Source of the DNA: Variovorax sp.
GTDB taxonomy: Bacteria; Pseudomonadota; Gammaproteobacteria; Burkholderiales; Burkholderiaceae_C
Direction: 5' to 3'
Assembly (NCBI GenBank): GCA_017744285.1
Contig: JAGIBP010000006.1
Location: forward strand, 1-64,000
DNA length: 64,000 nucleotides
Shown here: one piece after another, positions 1 through 9,758 of the stretch
Numbering within the stretch: position 1 is the first letter of the stretch
Layout of the letters: each line of letters opens with the position of its first letter
Made by a program: the position numbers and the translations under genes
The notes under the pieces: generated by a model
The model's input: only the letters and a program-made list of their open reading frames with translations
What the model was told of the DNA's origin: nothing
The model's database searches: none

Positions 1-902
1 ACGACGAGCTGCGTGAGTCGATCGAGACGAACCAGCTGCGCCTGATGAAGGAACGCGGCTCCGACCTGACCATCTTCAGCCCACGTGCGAGCTTCATGGC
101 GCACCACATCGGCGACTTCAACGTCTCCAGCACCTGGGCGGCGATCTGCAACGAGCTGTGCTTCCGCGTGAGCCAGCTGTTCCCCGAGCACTTCGTGCCG
201 GTGGCGATGCTGCCGCAGTCGCCCGGCGTCGACCCGAAGACCTGCATTCCCGAGATGGAGAAGTGCATCAAGGAATACGGCGCGGTCGGCATCAACCTGA
301 ACCCGGATCCCTCGGGCGGCCACTGGAAGGAGCCCCCGCTCACCGACAAGCACTGGTACCCCATCTACGAAAAGATGGTCGAGTACGACATCCCGGCCAT
401 GATCCACGTCAGCACGAGCTGCAACGCGTGCTTCCACACGACCGGCGCGCACTACCTGAATGCCGACACCACGGCCGTCATGCAGTGCATCCAGGGCGAT
501 CTTTTCAAGGATTTCCCGACGCTCAAGTTCGTCATCCCGCACGGCGGCGGCGCGGTGCCCTATCACTGGGGCCGCTTCCGTGGCCTCGCGCAGGAAATGA
601 AGAAGCCGCTGCTTTCCGAGCACATCCTGAAGAACATCTTCTTCGACACCTGCGTGTACCACCAGCCCGGCATCGACCTGCTGACCAAGGTGATCCCCGT
701 CGAGAACATCCTGTTCGCGAGCGAGATGATCGGCGCGGTGCGCGGCATCGATCCGGAAACCGGCAACTACTACGACGACACCAAGCGCTACGTGAGCGCT
801 ACTGCCAACCTCACGGATGAGCAGCGCTACATGGTGTTCGAAGGCAATGCGCGGCGCGTCTTCCCGCGTCTCGACGCCGCCCTGAAGGCCAAGGGCAAGT
901 AA
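1..902 (+). CDS. ligJ: 4-oxalomesaconate hydratase (LigJ/PmdE), 5' end missing
   Basis: Amidohydrolase-fold enzyme that hydrates 4-oxalomesaconate to 4-carboxy-4-hydroxy-2-oxoadipate in the protocatechuate 4,5-cleavage pathway (cytoplasmic). The frame is open to the left edge (first full codon at base 3), so the true start lies outside; about 299 codons are visible against roughly 340 in the family, so the N-terminal metal-binding region is missing. Visible family signs are [24 protein letters not shown] and [17 protein letters not shown], plus the typical C-terminal [12 protein letters not shown]. It heads the visible operon and is followed 23 bases later by the aldolase gene. Identification rests on sequence recall and on the pmd-like gene order. 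Confidence 0.9.
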   Translation, partial: DELRESIETNQLRLMKERGSDLTIFSPRASFMAHHIGDFNVSSTWAAICNELCFRVSQLFPEHFVPVAMLPQSPGVDPKTCIPEMEKCIKEYGAVGINLNPDPSGGHWKEPPLTDKHWYPIYEKMVEYDIPAMIHVSTSCNACFHTTGAHYLNADTTAVMQCIQGDLFKDFPTLKFVIPHGGGAVPYHWGRFRGLAQEMKKPLLSEHILKNIFFDTCVYHQPGIDLLTKVIPVENILFASEMIGAVRGIDPETGNYYDDTKRYVSATANLTDEQRYMVFEGNARRVFPRLDAALKAKGK

Positions 903-925
903 TCCAGCAATCCAGGAGAACGAAC

Positions 926-1609
926 ATGTACGAACTCGGCGTTGTCTATCGCAACATCCAGCGCACCGATCGCGAAACGGCCGACGGCCTTGCCGCGCTC
1001 GGCTCGGCCACCGTGCACGAAGCCATGGGCCGCGTCGGCCTGCTCAAGCCCTATATGCGCCCGATCTATGCGGGCGCGCAGGTCTCGGGCACGGCCGTCA
1101 CCGTGCTGCTGCATCCCGGCGACAACTGGATGATGCACGTGGCGGCTGAGCAGATTCAGCCGGGCGACATCGTCGTCGCCGCCATCACGGCCGAGTGCAC
1201 CGACGGCTACTTCGGTGACCTGCTGGCCACCAGCTTCAAGGCACGCGGCGCGAGGGCACTCGTGATCGACGCCGGTGTGCGCGACGTCAAGACGCTCACC
1301 GAAATGCAGTTCCCCGTGTGGAGCAAGGCGATCAGCAGCAAGGGCACCATCAAGGCGACCATCGGCTCGGTCAACATCCCGGTGGTTTGCGCCGGCATGC
1401 TCGTGACGCCGGGCGACGTGATCGTGGCGGACGACGACGGCGTGGTCTGCGTGCCGCGCGCCATGGCCGCCAAGACGCTGGAAGCCGCTCGCAAGCGCGA
1501 AGCCAACGAAGGCGAGAAGCGCGACAAGCTGGCCAGCGGCGTGCTGGGACTGGACATGTACAAGATGCGCGAGCCCCTCGCGGCAGCAGGCCTCAAGTAC
1601 ATCGATTGA
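926..1609 (+). CDS. ligK: 4-carboxy-4-hydroxy-2-oxoadipate aldolase (LigK/PmdF)
   Basis: RraA-like class II aldolase of 227 residues that splits 4-carboxy-4-hydroxy-2-oxoadipate into pyruvate and oxaloacetate, the last step of protocatechuate 4,5-cleavage. The active-site Arg-Asp pair of this family is visible at about residues 119-120 in AGVRDVKTL, and the loop [12 protein letters not shown] at about 97-108 carries the substrate-binding segment. An AGGAG ribosome site stands about 6 bases before the ATG. It lies between the hydratase and the lactonase genes as in Comamonas pmdEFD. Confidence 0.93.
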   Translation: MYELGVVYRNIQRTDRETADGLAALGSATVHEAMGRVGLLKPYMRPIYAGAQVSGTAVTVLLHPGDNWMMHVAAEQIQPGDIVVAAITAECTDGYFGDLLATSFKARGARALVIDAGVRDVKTLTEMQFPVWSKAISSKGTIKATIGSVNIPVVCAGMLVTPGDVIVADDDGVVCVPRAMAAKTLEAARKREANEGEKRDKLASGVLGLDMYKMREPLAAAGLKYID

Positions 1610-1627
1610 TCCATCGAGGACATTGAC

Positions 1628-2563
1628 ATGAGCAAGCCAACGACAGGCCCCTTCGAGAAAACAGCCGGCTGGCTGGATTGGTACACCGGCCCGAGCAAGC
1701 CGAAGTTCCAGGTCCCGCCCGGCAGCGTCGACGCGCACTGCCACGTGTTCGGTCCCGGCGCCGAGTTCCCCTTTGCGCCCGAGCGCAAATACACGCCGTG
1801 CGATGCCAGCAAGGCGCAGCTGTTCGCACTGCGCGACCACCTCGGCTTTGCCCGCAACGTGGTCGTGCAGGCCACCTGCCACGGTGCCGACAACCGGGCG
1901 CTCGTCGACGCGCTGCAGTCGTCCGATGGCAAGGCGCGCGGTGTCGCGACCGTCAAGCGCTCGGTCACGGACGAGGAGCTGAATGCGCTGCACGCCGCCG
2001 GCGTGCGTGGCGTGCGCTTCAACTTCGTCAAGCGGCTGGTGGACTTCACGCCGAAGGACGAGCTGATGGAGATCGCCGGCCGCATCGCCAAGCTGGGCTG
2101 GCATGTGGTGATCTATTTCGAGGCGGTCGACCTGCCCGAGCTGTGGGACTTCTTCACCAGCCTGCCCACCACCGTGGTGGTGGACCACATGGGCCGCCCC
2201 GACGTGAGCAAGCCGATCGACGGCCCGGAGTTCGAGCTGTTCCTGAAGTTCATGCGCGAGCATCCGAACGTGTGGAGCAAGGTGAGCTGCCCCGAACGGC
2301 TCTCGGTGTCCGGTCCGCCCGCGCTCAATGGCGAGCAGGCGGCCTACCGCGACGTGGTGCCCTTCGCGCGCAAGGTCGTCGAAACCTTCCCCGACCGCGT
2401 GCTCTGGGGCACCGACTGGCCACACCCCAACCTCAAGGGCCACATGCCGGACGACGGCCTGCTGGTGGATTTCATTCCGCACATCGCGCCGACGGCGGAG
2501 CTGCAGAAGAAGCTGCTGGTCGACAACCCCATGCGCCTGTACTGGCCCGACGAAGCGAAGTAG
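1628..2563 (+). CDS. ligI: 2-pyrone-4,6-dicarboxylate hydrolase (LigI/PmdD)
   Basis: Amidohydrolase-superfamily lactonase of 311 residues that opens 2-pyrone-4,6-dicarboxylate to 4-oxalomesaconate or its keto tautomer. The metal-site HxH is in VDAHCHVFGPG (His37, His39), a further His is in VVVDHMGRPD (about His187), and the catalytic Asp is in VLWGTDWPHPN (Asp263). Length matches the family. The gene follows the aldolase by 18 bases and precedes the dioxygenase alpha subunit by 9, so all are probably cotranscribed. Confidence 0.94.
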   Translation: MSKPTTGPFEKTAGWLDWYTGPSKPKFQVPPGSVDAHCHVFGPGAEFPFAPERKYTPCDASKAQLFALRDHLGFARNVVVQATCHGADNRALVDALQSSDGKARGVATVKRSVTDEELNALHAAGVRGVRFNFVKRLVDFTPKDELMEIAGRIAKLGWHVVIYFEAVDLPELWDFFTSLPTTVVVDHMGRPDVSKPIDGPEFELFLKFMREHPNVWSKVSCPERLSVSGPPALNGEQAAYRDVVPFARKVVETFPDRVLWGTDWPHPNLKGHMPDDGLLVDFIPHIAPTAELQKKLLVDNPMRLYWPDEAK

Positions 2564-2572
2564 GAGAGAACC

Positions 2573-3019
2573 GTGTCACTCGAAAAACCGTACCTCGACG
2601 TGCCCGGCACGATCATTTTTGACGCCGACCAGAGCCGCAAGGGCTACTGGCTCAACCAGTTCTGCATGAGCCTGATGAAGGCCGAGAACCGCGAGCGCTT
2701 CAAGACCGACGAGCGCGCCTATCTCGACGAGTGGGCGATGACCGAGGAGCAGAAGCAGGCCGTGCTGGCGCGCGACCTCAACTGGTGCATGCGCACCGGC
2801 GGCAACATCTACTTCCTCGCGAAGATCGGCGCCACCGATGGCAAGAGCTTCCAGCAGATGGCCGGCAGCATGACCGGCATGACCGAGCAGGAATACCGCG
2901 ACATGATGATCCATGGTGGTCGCTCGGTCGAAGGCAACCGTCACCTGGGCGAGAACGGCGACGCGCAGCCGCAGAACCAGCCGCAAGGCGCCGCCCACCG
3001 CAAGCACAAGGAGGCTTGA
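2573..3019 (+). CDS. ligA: protocatechuate 4,5-dioxygenase alpha subunit (LigA/PmdA)
   Basis: Small (alpha) subunit, 148 residues, of the type II extradiol ring-cleavage dioxygenase LigAB, which opens protocatechuate between C4 and C5. The body (GYWLNQFCMSLMKAENRERF, then MTEEQKQAVLARDLNWC) is typical of the alpha chain, which caps the beta-chain active site. The likely start is GTG at 2573, after a GGAGAGA ribosome site; the reading SLEKPYLDVPGT fits known N-termini. The tail after residue 120 is rich in Gln, Asn and His. The stop codon abuts the ATG of the beta-subunit gene, so translation is probably coupled. Confidence 0.94.
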   Translation: MSLEKPYLDVPGTIIFDADQSRKGYWLNQFCMSLMKAENRERFKTDERAYLDEWAMTEEQKQAVLARDLNWCMRTGGNIYFLAKIGATDGKSFQQMAGSMTGMTEQEYRDMMIHGGRSVEGNRHLGENGDAQPQNQPQGAAHRKHKEA

Positions 3020-3886
<867 letters not shown>

Positions 3887-3887
3887 C

Positions 3888-4850
3888 ATGACCATCAAAG
3901 TAGCCCTGGCCGGTGCCGGCGCCTTCGGCATCAAGCACCTCGACGGCATCAAGAACATCCCTGACGTCGAAGTCGTCTCACTGATCAGCCGCGACCTCGA
4001 AAAGACCCGCGAAGTTGCCGGCAAGTACGGTATCAAGCACGTCACCACCGACCTGTCGGAGAGCCTGGCGCTGAAGGAAGTCGACGCCGTCATCCTGTGC
4101 ACGCCCACGCAGATGCACGCCGCGCAGACCAAGGCCTGCCTCGAGGCCGGCAAGCACGTGCAGGTGGAGATCCCGCTGTGCGACGTGCTCAAGGAAGGCG
4201 AGGAAGTCCTGGCGCTGCAGAAGAAGACCGGCAAGGTCGCGATGGTGGGCCACACCCGCCGGTTCAACCCGAGCCACCAGTACGTGCGCAAGCAGATCCA
4301 GTCCGGCGCGTTCAACATCCAGCAGATGGACGTGCAGACCTTCTTCTTCCGCCGCACCAACATGAACGCGGCCGGCCAGCCGCGCAGCTGGACCGACCAC
4401 CTGCTGTGGCACCACGCCGCGCACACGGTCGACCTCTTCGCCTACCAGTGCGGCAGCCCGATCGTGAAGGCCAATGCCCTGCAGGGCCCGATCCATCCCG
4501 AGCTGAAGATCGCGATGGACATGAGCATCCAGCTGAAGGCCGCCAACGGCGCGATCTGCACGCTGAGCCTCTCGTTCAACAACGACGGCCCGCTGGGCAC
4601 CTTCTTCCGCTACATCGGCGACACCGCGACCTACATCGCGCGCTACGACGACCTCGTGCAGGCGCACAGCAAGGGCCCTGCCGAAACGCCGATCGACGTG
4701 AGCAAGGTCGATGTCTCCACCAACGGCATCGAGCTGCAGGACCGCGAATTCTTCGCCGCCATCCGCGAAGGCCGCGAGCCCAATTCGAGCATCGCCCAGG
4801 TGCTGCCGTGCTACCAGGTGCTGCACGACCTGGAACAGCAGCTGAAGTAA
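3888..4850 (+). CDS. ligC: 4-carboxy-2-hydroxymuconate-6-semialdehyde dehydrogenase (LigC/PmdC)
   Basis: GFO/IDH/MocA-family NAD(P)-dependent oxidoreductase of 320 residues that oxidises the ring-fission product (as its hemiacetal) to 2-pyrone-4,6-dicarboxylate. An N-terminal Rossmann motif, ALAGAGAFG, is at about residues 6-14, and the EIPLCDVLKEG and GHTRRFNPSHQYV segments are typical of LigC. The gene starts one base after the ligB stop, which supports tight coupling with the dioxygenase that produces its substrate. Confidence 0.94.
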   Translation: MTIKVALAGAGAFGIKHLDGIKNIPDVEVVSLISRDLEKTREVAGKYGIKHVTTDLSESLALKEVDAVILCTPTQMHAAQTKACLEAGKHVQVEIPLCDVLKEGEEVLALQKKTGKVAMVGHTRRFNPSHQYVRKQIQSGAFNIQQMDVQTFFFRRTNMNAAGQPRSWTDHLLWHHAAHTVDLFAYQCGSPIVKANALQGPIHPELKIAMDMSIQLKAANGAICTLSLSFNNDGPLGTFFRYIGDTATYIARYDDLVQAHSKGPAETPIDVSKVDVSTNGIELQDREFFAAIREGREPNSSIAQVLPCYQVLHDLEQQLK

Positions 4851-4855
4851 GCAGC

Positions 4856-5857
4856 ATGCGTACGCGCAAGATCGGGCCTTTCGAGGTCAGCGCGATCGGC
4901 GTGGGGTGCATGAACCTCAGCCACGCGTACGGCGTGCCGCCTTCGGCCGAGGAAGGCGAGCGCGTGCTGCTGGCCGCGCTCGATGCGGGCGAAACCCTCT
5001 TCGACACCGCCGCGCTCTACGGCTTCGGCAGCAACGAAGAGCTGGTCGGGCGCGTGCTCAAGCCGCACCGCCAGCGCATCACCCTGTGCAGCAAGGGCGG
5101 CATGGGCGGCGTGAAGGGCGACGACGGCGTCGTGCGCCGCGTGATCGACGGCCGCCCCGAGACCCTGCGCCGCAATTGCGAGGACAGCCTGCGCCGCCTC
5201 GGCACGGACGTGATCGACCTCTACTACCTGCATCGCTGGGACAAGAGCGTGCCGATCGAGGATTCGGTGGGCGCGATGTCCCGGCTGGTGGAAGAGGGCA
5301 AGGTCCGTGCGCTGGGCCTGTCGGAAGTCTCGGCCGCCACGGTGCGCCGTGCCCATGCGGTGCATCCCATCGCGGCGGTGCAGACCGAATACTCGCTGTG
5401 GACGCGCAACCCCGAGATCGGCGTGCTCGCGGCCTGCCGCGAGATCGGCGCTGCCTTCGTCGCGTTCAGCCCGCTGGCGCGGGCCTTCCTGACCGGCACG
5501 CTCACCGATGTGAGCGGGTTCGACGCGAAGGACATCCGCCGCCCGATGCCACGCTTCTCGCCGGAGAACTATGCGCGCAACCTGGAGCTGCTGCCGCCTT
5601 ACGTGGCCCTCGCGCGCGAGGCCGGCTGCACGCCGGGCCAGCTGGCCCTCGCGTGGCTGCTGCACCAGGGCCCGGACATCGTGCCGATCCCGGGTACCAC
5701 CCGGGTCCCGCATCTGCTGGAGAACCTCGCCGCGGCCGACCTGGACGTGGACGCCGGCATCCTTGCGCGCGCCGGGGCGCTGATCAACCAGGACACCGTG
5801 GTCGGCAATCGCTACGCGGCGCAGGCGCGCCAGGAAGTGGATACCGAGGAGTTCTGA
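4856..5857 (+). CDS. aldo/keto reductase
   Basis: NADPH-dependent aldo/keto reductase of 333 residues (TIM barrel). The catalytic tetrad is intact: Asp50 and Tyr55 (FDTAALYG), Lys80 (LCSKGG) and His126 (YYLHRWD). The ATG at 4856, five bases after ligC, is chosen because it gives the normal N-terminus MRTRKIGPFEVSAIG; the frame is open further upstream inside ligC but that is not coding. It looks like the last gene of the lig operon, before a hairpin. No protocatechuate-pathway step needs such a reductase, so its substrate is unknown; it might detoxify reactive semialdehydes or ketones (inference). Confidence 0.85.
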   Translation: MRTRKIGPFEVSAIGVGCMNLSHAYGVPPSAEEGERVLLAALDAGETLFDTAALYGFGSNEELVGRVLKPHRQRITLCSKGGMGGVKGDDGVVRRVIDGRPETLRRNCEDSLRRLGTDVIDLYYLHRWDKSVPIEDSVGAMSRLVEEGKVRALGLSEVSAATVRRAHAVHPIAAVQTEYSLWTRNPEIGVLAACREIGAAFVAFSPLARAFLTGTLTDVSGFDAKDIRRPMPRFSPENYARNLELLPPYVALAREAGCTPGQLALAWLLHQGPDIVPIPGTTRVPHLLENLAAADLDVDAGILARAGALINQDTVVGNRYAAQARQEVDTEEF

Positions 5858-5864
5858 GGGGATT

Positions 5865-5883
5865 CAGGCCCGCGGCGGGCCTG
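5865..5883 (+). terminator. hairpin terminator after the lig operon
   Basis: Perfect 8-base-pair stem CAGGCCCG/CGGGCCTG around a CGG loop, just past the aldo/keto reductase stop and before the convergent LysR gene. Only a short T run (TT) follows, so termination strength is uncertain. The symmetry lets it act on both strands. Confidence 0.6.
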
Positions 5884-5921
5884 TTCCCGTGACTTGTCAC
5901 CAGGGGCCGTGACGACGCCCT

Positions 5922-6848
5922 TCAACGAGGCAACTCGGCCCCCGCCTCCCGCCGGTTGACCTCGTAGAACAGCTTGCGCAACCAGCGGTGCGCGGAATCG
6001 TTCTGCATGCGCCGGTGCCAGTACTGCTGCACCTGGAGCTGCGGCGGCTTGAACGGCAGCTCGATGCGCTTGAGCGGCACCAGCCGGCCGACGGCGGTCG
6101 CGATGTCGTCCGGAACCGTCGCGATCAGGTCCGTTCCCGGCAGCAGCGACACGAGGCTCATGAAGTGCGCGAGCTCCAGGGTCACCGGGCGCTCCCATCC
6201 CTTGTCGACCAGGAAGCGGTCGAGCAGGTGCTCGCGCCCGTCGGGACGCACCACGATGTGATGCGCCGCCAGGTACTGTTTCTGGTTCATGCGCGCCGGC
6301 ACCGTCGTGTTGCGGCCGCAGGCGATGCAGGCGTACGACGTCTTGAACAGGCCCTGCTGGAAGTAGCCCGAGCGTTCGAGGTCGGGGAAGAAGCCCACCG
6401 CCAGCTCGGCCTCGCCGCTCTCCAGCGCCTCGGCCGCCGCCTCGCGCGGGCGCGAGAGCGCCACGACGCGCACCTGCGGCGCTTCCTTGCGCATGCGCCG
6501 CAGCACGCCCGGCAGGAAGGCGACCTCGCCGATGTCGGGCGTCAGGATCGTGAAGGTGCGCTCGGTCTTCGCAGGCTCGAAGACCGCTGGGCGCAGGATG
6601 TCCGACTGGATCGACTGGATGACGCGCTGGACCACCGGCGCCAGCGCCAGCGCGCGCGGCGTGGGTTCCATGCCGCCGCCCGAGCGCACGAACAGCGGGT
6701 CGTCGAAGAGCGTGCGCAGCCGGCCCAGGGCGGCGCTCGTCGCCGGCTGGCTCAGGCCGACGGCGTCGGCCGTCCTGTTGACGCTGCGCAGCCGGGCCAT
6801 GGCCTCGAAGATGACGAGCAGGTTGAGATCGACGGCGCGAATATCCAT
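5922..6848 (-). CDS. LysR-family transcriptional regulator
   Basis: LysR-type regulator of 308 residues. The N-terminal winged helix-turn-helix (about residues 5-65: DLNLLVIFEAMARLRSVNRT, then GLSQPATSAALGRLR) is followed by a periplasmic-binding-protein-like effector domain (about 90-300). The ATG at 6848 gives the standard MDIRAVDLNLL start; the frame is open upstream but lacks a family match. It is convergent to the lig operon and divergent from the amidohydrolase operon, so the latter is its likeliest target; control of the lig genes is also possible. The GLSQPATSAAL and ARLRSVNRTADAV segments resemble the NodD/NahR-like branch. Confidence 0.9.
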   Translation of the reverse strand: MDIRAVDLNLLVIFEAMARLRSVNRTADAVGLSQPATSAALGRLRTLFDDPLFVRSGGGMEPTPRALALAPVVQRVIQSIQSDILRPAVFEPAKTERTFTILTPDIGEVAFLPGVLRRMRKEAPQVRVVALSRPREAAAEALESGEAELAVGFFPDLERSGYFQQGLFKTSYACIACGRNTTVPARMNQKQYLAAHHIVVRPDGREHLLDRFLVDKGWERPVTLELAHFMSLVSLLPGTDLIATVPDDIATAVGRLVPLKRIELPFKPPQLQVQQYWHRRMQNDSAHRWLRKLFYEVNRREAGAELPR

Positions 6849-6925
6849 GAAACGAATTTTATGTATCCGCCAAATCGCCTGTACATGAGATCGCCGGCTT
6901 TCTACGATGCGCGCCGGAGACATCA
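6849..6925. promoter_or_regulatory. divergent promoter region between lysR and the extradiol operon
   Basis: This 77-base region holds an inverted repeat ATGTA-N16-TACAT (6861-6865 and 6882-6886), a plausible LysR operator. For rightward transcription a weak sigma70-like pair is visible: TGTACA (6880-6885), 17 bases, TACGAT (6903-6908). A GGAG ribosome site precedes the ATG at 6926. The operator overlaps the putative -35 box, as in many LysR-controlled promoters. The promoter call is by eye only. Confidence 0.45.
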
Positions 6926-7972
6926 ATGAGCCACGCGAACCACCCCATCGGCTGCGGCTGCGGCATCGACGTGCATGCGCACGTGGTGCCGGAGAACTTC
7001 CCGCGCTACATCGGCAGCAAGGTGCCGGCCGACTGGCCGTCGATGGCGCCGGCCCAGGCCTGCCACCGCCATGTGATGATCTCGGGCAAGGTGTATCGCA
7101 CGGTCTCCGACGCGTGCTGGAGCACCCCGCGGCGCCTGCAGGATCTGCCTGGCATGGGCCTCGCGCTGCAGGTGGTCTCGCCCATGCCCGAGCTGCTCTC
7201 CTACTGGATGGCCCCCGCCGACGCGCAGCAGCTGCTGCGCTACACCAACGACATCATGGCGGCGATGGTGCAGGAAGGCGGCGGGCGCCTGGCGGCGCTC
7301 GGCGCGGTGCCCCTGCAGGACCTGGACCTGGCGATCGCCGAGCTGGAGTACGTGGTGAAGACGCTGGGCTTCGCCGGCGTCGAGATCGGCAGCAACGTCC
7401 TGGGCGTGCCGGTGGGCGCGCCGCAGCTCGATCCCTTCTTCGAAGCCTGCGAGTCGCTGGGCGCGGCAGTGTTCGTGCATGCGCTGCGCCCGGCCGGCAT
7501 GGAGCGGCTCGTGGGGCCGCCGGCGCTGCAGCAGGTGCTGGGCTACCCGGGCGACGTGGGTCTCGCGGCGGCCTCGGCGATCACCAGCAACCTGGTGCTG
7601 CGCCGGCCGCGCCTTCGCATCGCCTTCAGCCATGGCGGGGGCACGCTCGCGTCGCTGCTGCCGCGGCTGCAGCAGGGCTGGGACGTGTTCCCGGCGCTCA
7701 AGGAAAGCATCTCGCTGTCGCCCGCCGAGCAGGCGCGCCGGCTCTTCTACGACACGCTGGTGTTCGACGCGCCCCTGCTGCGCCACCTGGTGGACCGCTT
7801 CGGCGCGAGCCAGCTGATGGCGGGCACGGACTACCCCTTCAACTTCCACGACCGCACGCCGGTTGCGCGCATCGAGGCCGCAGGCTTCGACGCGGACACG
7901 GCGGCGGCGCTGGTACATCGCAATGCCGAGCGCTTCCTCGGCCTCAAGACGACGAAAGAAACGCATCCATGA
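6926..7972 (+). CDS. amidohydrolase-family (ACMSD-like) metal-dependent decarboxylase or hydrolase
   Basis: Amidohydrolase-2 family protein of 348 residues, closest in style to 2-amino-3-carboxymuconate-6-semialdehyde decarboxylase and related aromatic-acid decarboxylases. Metal-binding residues are visible: HxH in IDVHAHVVPE (His17, His19), a His in RIAFSHGGGT, and Asp in MAGTDYPFNFHD. It starts the rightward operon and overlaps the next gene by four bases (ATGA). With an extradiol dioxygenase and a flavin hydroxylase beside it, it could decarboxylate either a hydroxybenzoate-type substrate or a ring-fission product; the sequence does not decide which. Confidence 0.82.
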   Translation: MSHANHPIGCGCGIDVHAHVVPENFPRYIGSKVPADWPSMAPAQACHRHVMISGKVYRTVSDACWSTPRRLQDLPGMGLALQVVSPMPELLSYWMAPADAQQLLRYTNDIMAAMVQEGGGRLAALGAVPLQDLDLAIAELEYVVKTLGFAGVEIGSNVLGVPVGAPQLDPFFEACESLGAAVFVHALRPAGMERLVGPPALQQVLGYPGDVGLAAASAITSNLVLRRPRLRIAFSHGGGTLASLLPRLQQGWDVFPALKESISLSPAEQARRLFYDTLVFDAPLLRHLVDRFGASQLMAGTDYPFNFHDRTPVARIEAAGFDADTAAALVHRNAERFLGLKTTKETHP

Positions 7973-8874
7973 GCTCACCCTGGATCGAAAGCCTGCGCAG
8001 CGTGGCCCTCCACGTGCCCGACCTCGCGAAAGCCGAGGACTTCTACACCCGCACCTGGAACCTCGAGGTGGCGCACCGGAGCGACGACGCGCTGTACCTG
8101 CGCGGCACCGGGCGCAACGCCTACCTGCTGGCGCTGCATCGTGGCGGCGAGGTGCCGGAACTCCGGCAGGTGACCTTGCGCGCCCGCAGCCGCGCCGCGC
8201 TCGATGCGATCGAAGCCCAGGTGGTGGCGGCCGGTGGAACCGTGCTGGCGAAGCCGCACGAACTGACGCGCGATCCGGCCGGCGGCATCGGCCTCAAGTT
8301 CAGGGACCCGCATGGCCGCGTCTTCCAGGTGGTGCACGGCGACGCGCGGCGCGGGGACGAGGCACCGGTGAAGGACCGACCCATCCGCCTCACCCACGTG
8401 GTGCTCAACAGCCACGCGGTGGACGAGACGCAAGCCTTCCTGCAGCAGGCGCTGGGATTCCGCCTGGCCGATCGCACCGGGATCATGGCCTTCATGAACT
8501 GCGACAGCGACCACCACACGATCGCCATCGGCATCTCGGACAACGACGCGCTCAACCACATCGCCTTCCTGATGCCGGATTTCGAGTCGGTGATGCGCGG
8601 CGGCGGGCGGATGAAGGACGCGGGCTTCCCGATCCAGTGGGGCCCCGGACGCCACGGCCCCGGCAACAACCTCTTCAACTATTTCATCGACCCCTTCGGC
8701 GTGGTCATCGAATACACGGCCGAGGTCGAGCAGATCGACGACAGCTACGTCACGCACGGCCCCGAGCACTGGAAGTGGCCGCCCGGCCGCGTGGACCAGT
8801 GGGGCATCTCGCCGCCGCCGGGCGCCACGCTGAAGGACGCGCAGAAGCGCATCTTCTTTGCACCGAATTCCTGA
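7969..8874 (+). CDS. type I (VOC-fold) extradiol ring-cleavage dioxygenase
   Basis: Two-domain vicinal-oxygen-chelate protein of 301 residues. The first domain (about 8-125) carries no obvious metal ligands; the second (about 140-260) has the BphC/catechol 2,3-dioxygenase iron triad: His143 (LTHVVLN), His197 (LNHIAFLM) and Glu248 (VVIEYTAE). A further His (about 182-183, DHHTIAIG) fits the catalytic second-sphere His. It is therefore probably an active catechol-type meta-cleaving enzyme rather than a glyoxalase. The start overlaps the amidohydrolase stop by four bases. The substrate is not evident; a substituted catechol made by the flavin monooxygenase at 9755 is likely. Confidence 0.85.
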   Translation: MSSPWIESLRSVALHVPDLAKAEDFYTRTWNLEVAHRSDDALYLRGTGRNAYLLALHRGGEVPELRQVTLRARSRAALDAIEAQVVAAGGTVLAKPHELTRDPAGGIGLKFRDPHGRVFQVVHGDARRGDEAPVKDRPIRLTHVVLNSHAVDETQAFLQQALGFRLADRTGIMAFMNCDSDHHTIAIGISDNDALNHIAFLMPDFESVMRGGGRMKDAGFPIQWGPGRHGPGNNLFNYFIDPFGVVIEYTAEVEQIDDSYVTHGPEHWKWPPGRVDQWGISPPPGATLKDAQKRIFFAPNS

Positions 8875-8894
8875 TCTCCAACCCCGCACTCTCC

Positions 8895-9758
8895 ATGAAA
8901 TTCACCACCTACCTGCGCGAAGGCGCACCGCGCCTGGCCGTCGTCGACGGACAGGACCTCGTCGACCTGAACGACGCCCAGCCGAACGTGCCCGCCGATC
9001 TGCGCGCGGCGCTGAAGTCGGGCATCGACCTCGCCGCCGCGGGCCGGCAGGCCCTCGAAGCGGGGCGGCGCCAGCCCCTGGCCGGGGCAAGGCTCGCGCC
9101 GCTCGTGCCCGAACCGGGCAAGATCGTCTGCCTGGGCCTCAATTACTACGACCACGCCAAGGAAGGCGGCCGCGAGAAGCCCGACTACCCCTGGTTCTTC
9201 TTCCGCGCGCCGAGCTCGCTGGTGGCGCACGGCGAGGCGGGCTGGCTGCCCAAGGTCTCGAGCCGCTTCGACTACGAGGCCGAGCTCGCGGTGGTGATCG
9301 GCCGCGCCGTGCCGCGCCACACGAAGGAGGCCGATGCGCTGCAGTACGTGTTCGGCTACGCCTGCTTCAACGACATGAGCGTGCGCGACTACCAGAAGCG
9401 CACGCCGCAGTGGACCATCGGCAAGAACTTCGACCGCACCGGCGGCTTCGGCCCGGTGCTGGTGAGCGCCGACGAGCTGGCCCCGGGGGCCAGGGGGCTG
9501 CGCATCCAGAGCCGGCTCAACGGCCAGGTGATGCAGGACGCGAACACCGACGACATGATCTTCAGCGTCGCCGAGACCATCGCGCTGCTTGCCGAAGTGC
9601 TCACGCTGGAGCCCGGCGACGTGATCGTGATGGGCACGCCGGCCGGCGTGGGCCAGGCGCGCACGCCGCCGGTGTGGATGAAGGCGGGCGACACCATCGA
9701 GATCGAGATCGACCGGGTGGGCCTTCTCTCCAACCCCATCGCGAACGAAACGCCGTGA
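8895..9758 (+). CDS. fumarylacetoacetate hydrolase-family protein
   Basis: FAH-family hydrolase/decarboxylase/isomerase of 287 residues: a short N-terminal domain (about 1-70), then the FAH core with GLNYYDHAKEGG, FDYEAELAVVIG (metal-ligand acidic residues), NDMSVRDYQ and VIVMGTPAGVG. Members of this family act on linear 2-oxo or 2-hydroxydienoate products in meta-cleavage pathways, or hydrolyse acylpyruvates. It lies 20 bases after the extradiol dioxygenase and overlaps the monooxygenase gene by four bases, so it probably processes the ring-fission product. The ATG at 8895 gives the typical MKFTTYLREG start. Confidence 0.87.
   Translation: MKFTTYLREGAPRLAVVDGQDLVDLNDAQPNVPADLRAALKSGIDLAAAGRQALEAGRRQPLAGARLAPLVPEPGKIVCLGLNYYDHAKEGGREKPDYPWFFFRAPSSLVAHGEAGWLPKVSSRFDYEAELAVVIGRAVPRHTKEADALQYVFGYACFNDMSVRDYQKRTPQWTIGKNFDRTGGFGPVLVSADELAPGARGLRIQSRLNGQVMQDANTDDMIFSVAETIALLAEVLTLEPGDVIVMGTPAGVGQARTPPVWMKAGDTIEIEIDRVGLLSNPIANETP

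Noticed and set aside
4097-4855. Upstream extension of the aldo/keto reductase frame inside ligC
   Set aside because: Extension codes for basic low-complexity sequence and overlaps the well-supported ligC gene; the ATG at 4856 gives the normal reductase N-terminus.
7969-8874. Glyoxalase/bleomycin-resistance protein
   Set aside because: The three iron-ligand positions and the two-domain layout fit an extradiol dioxygenase better.
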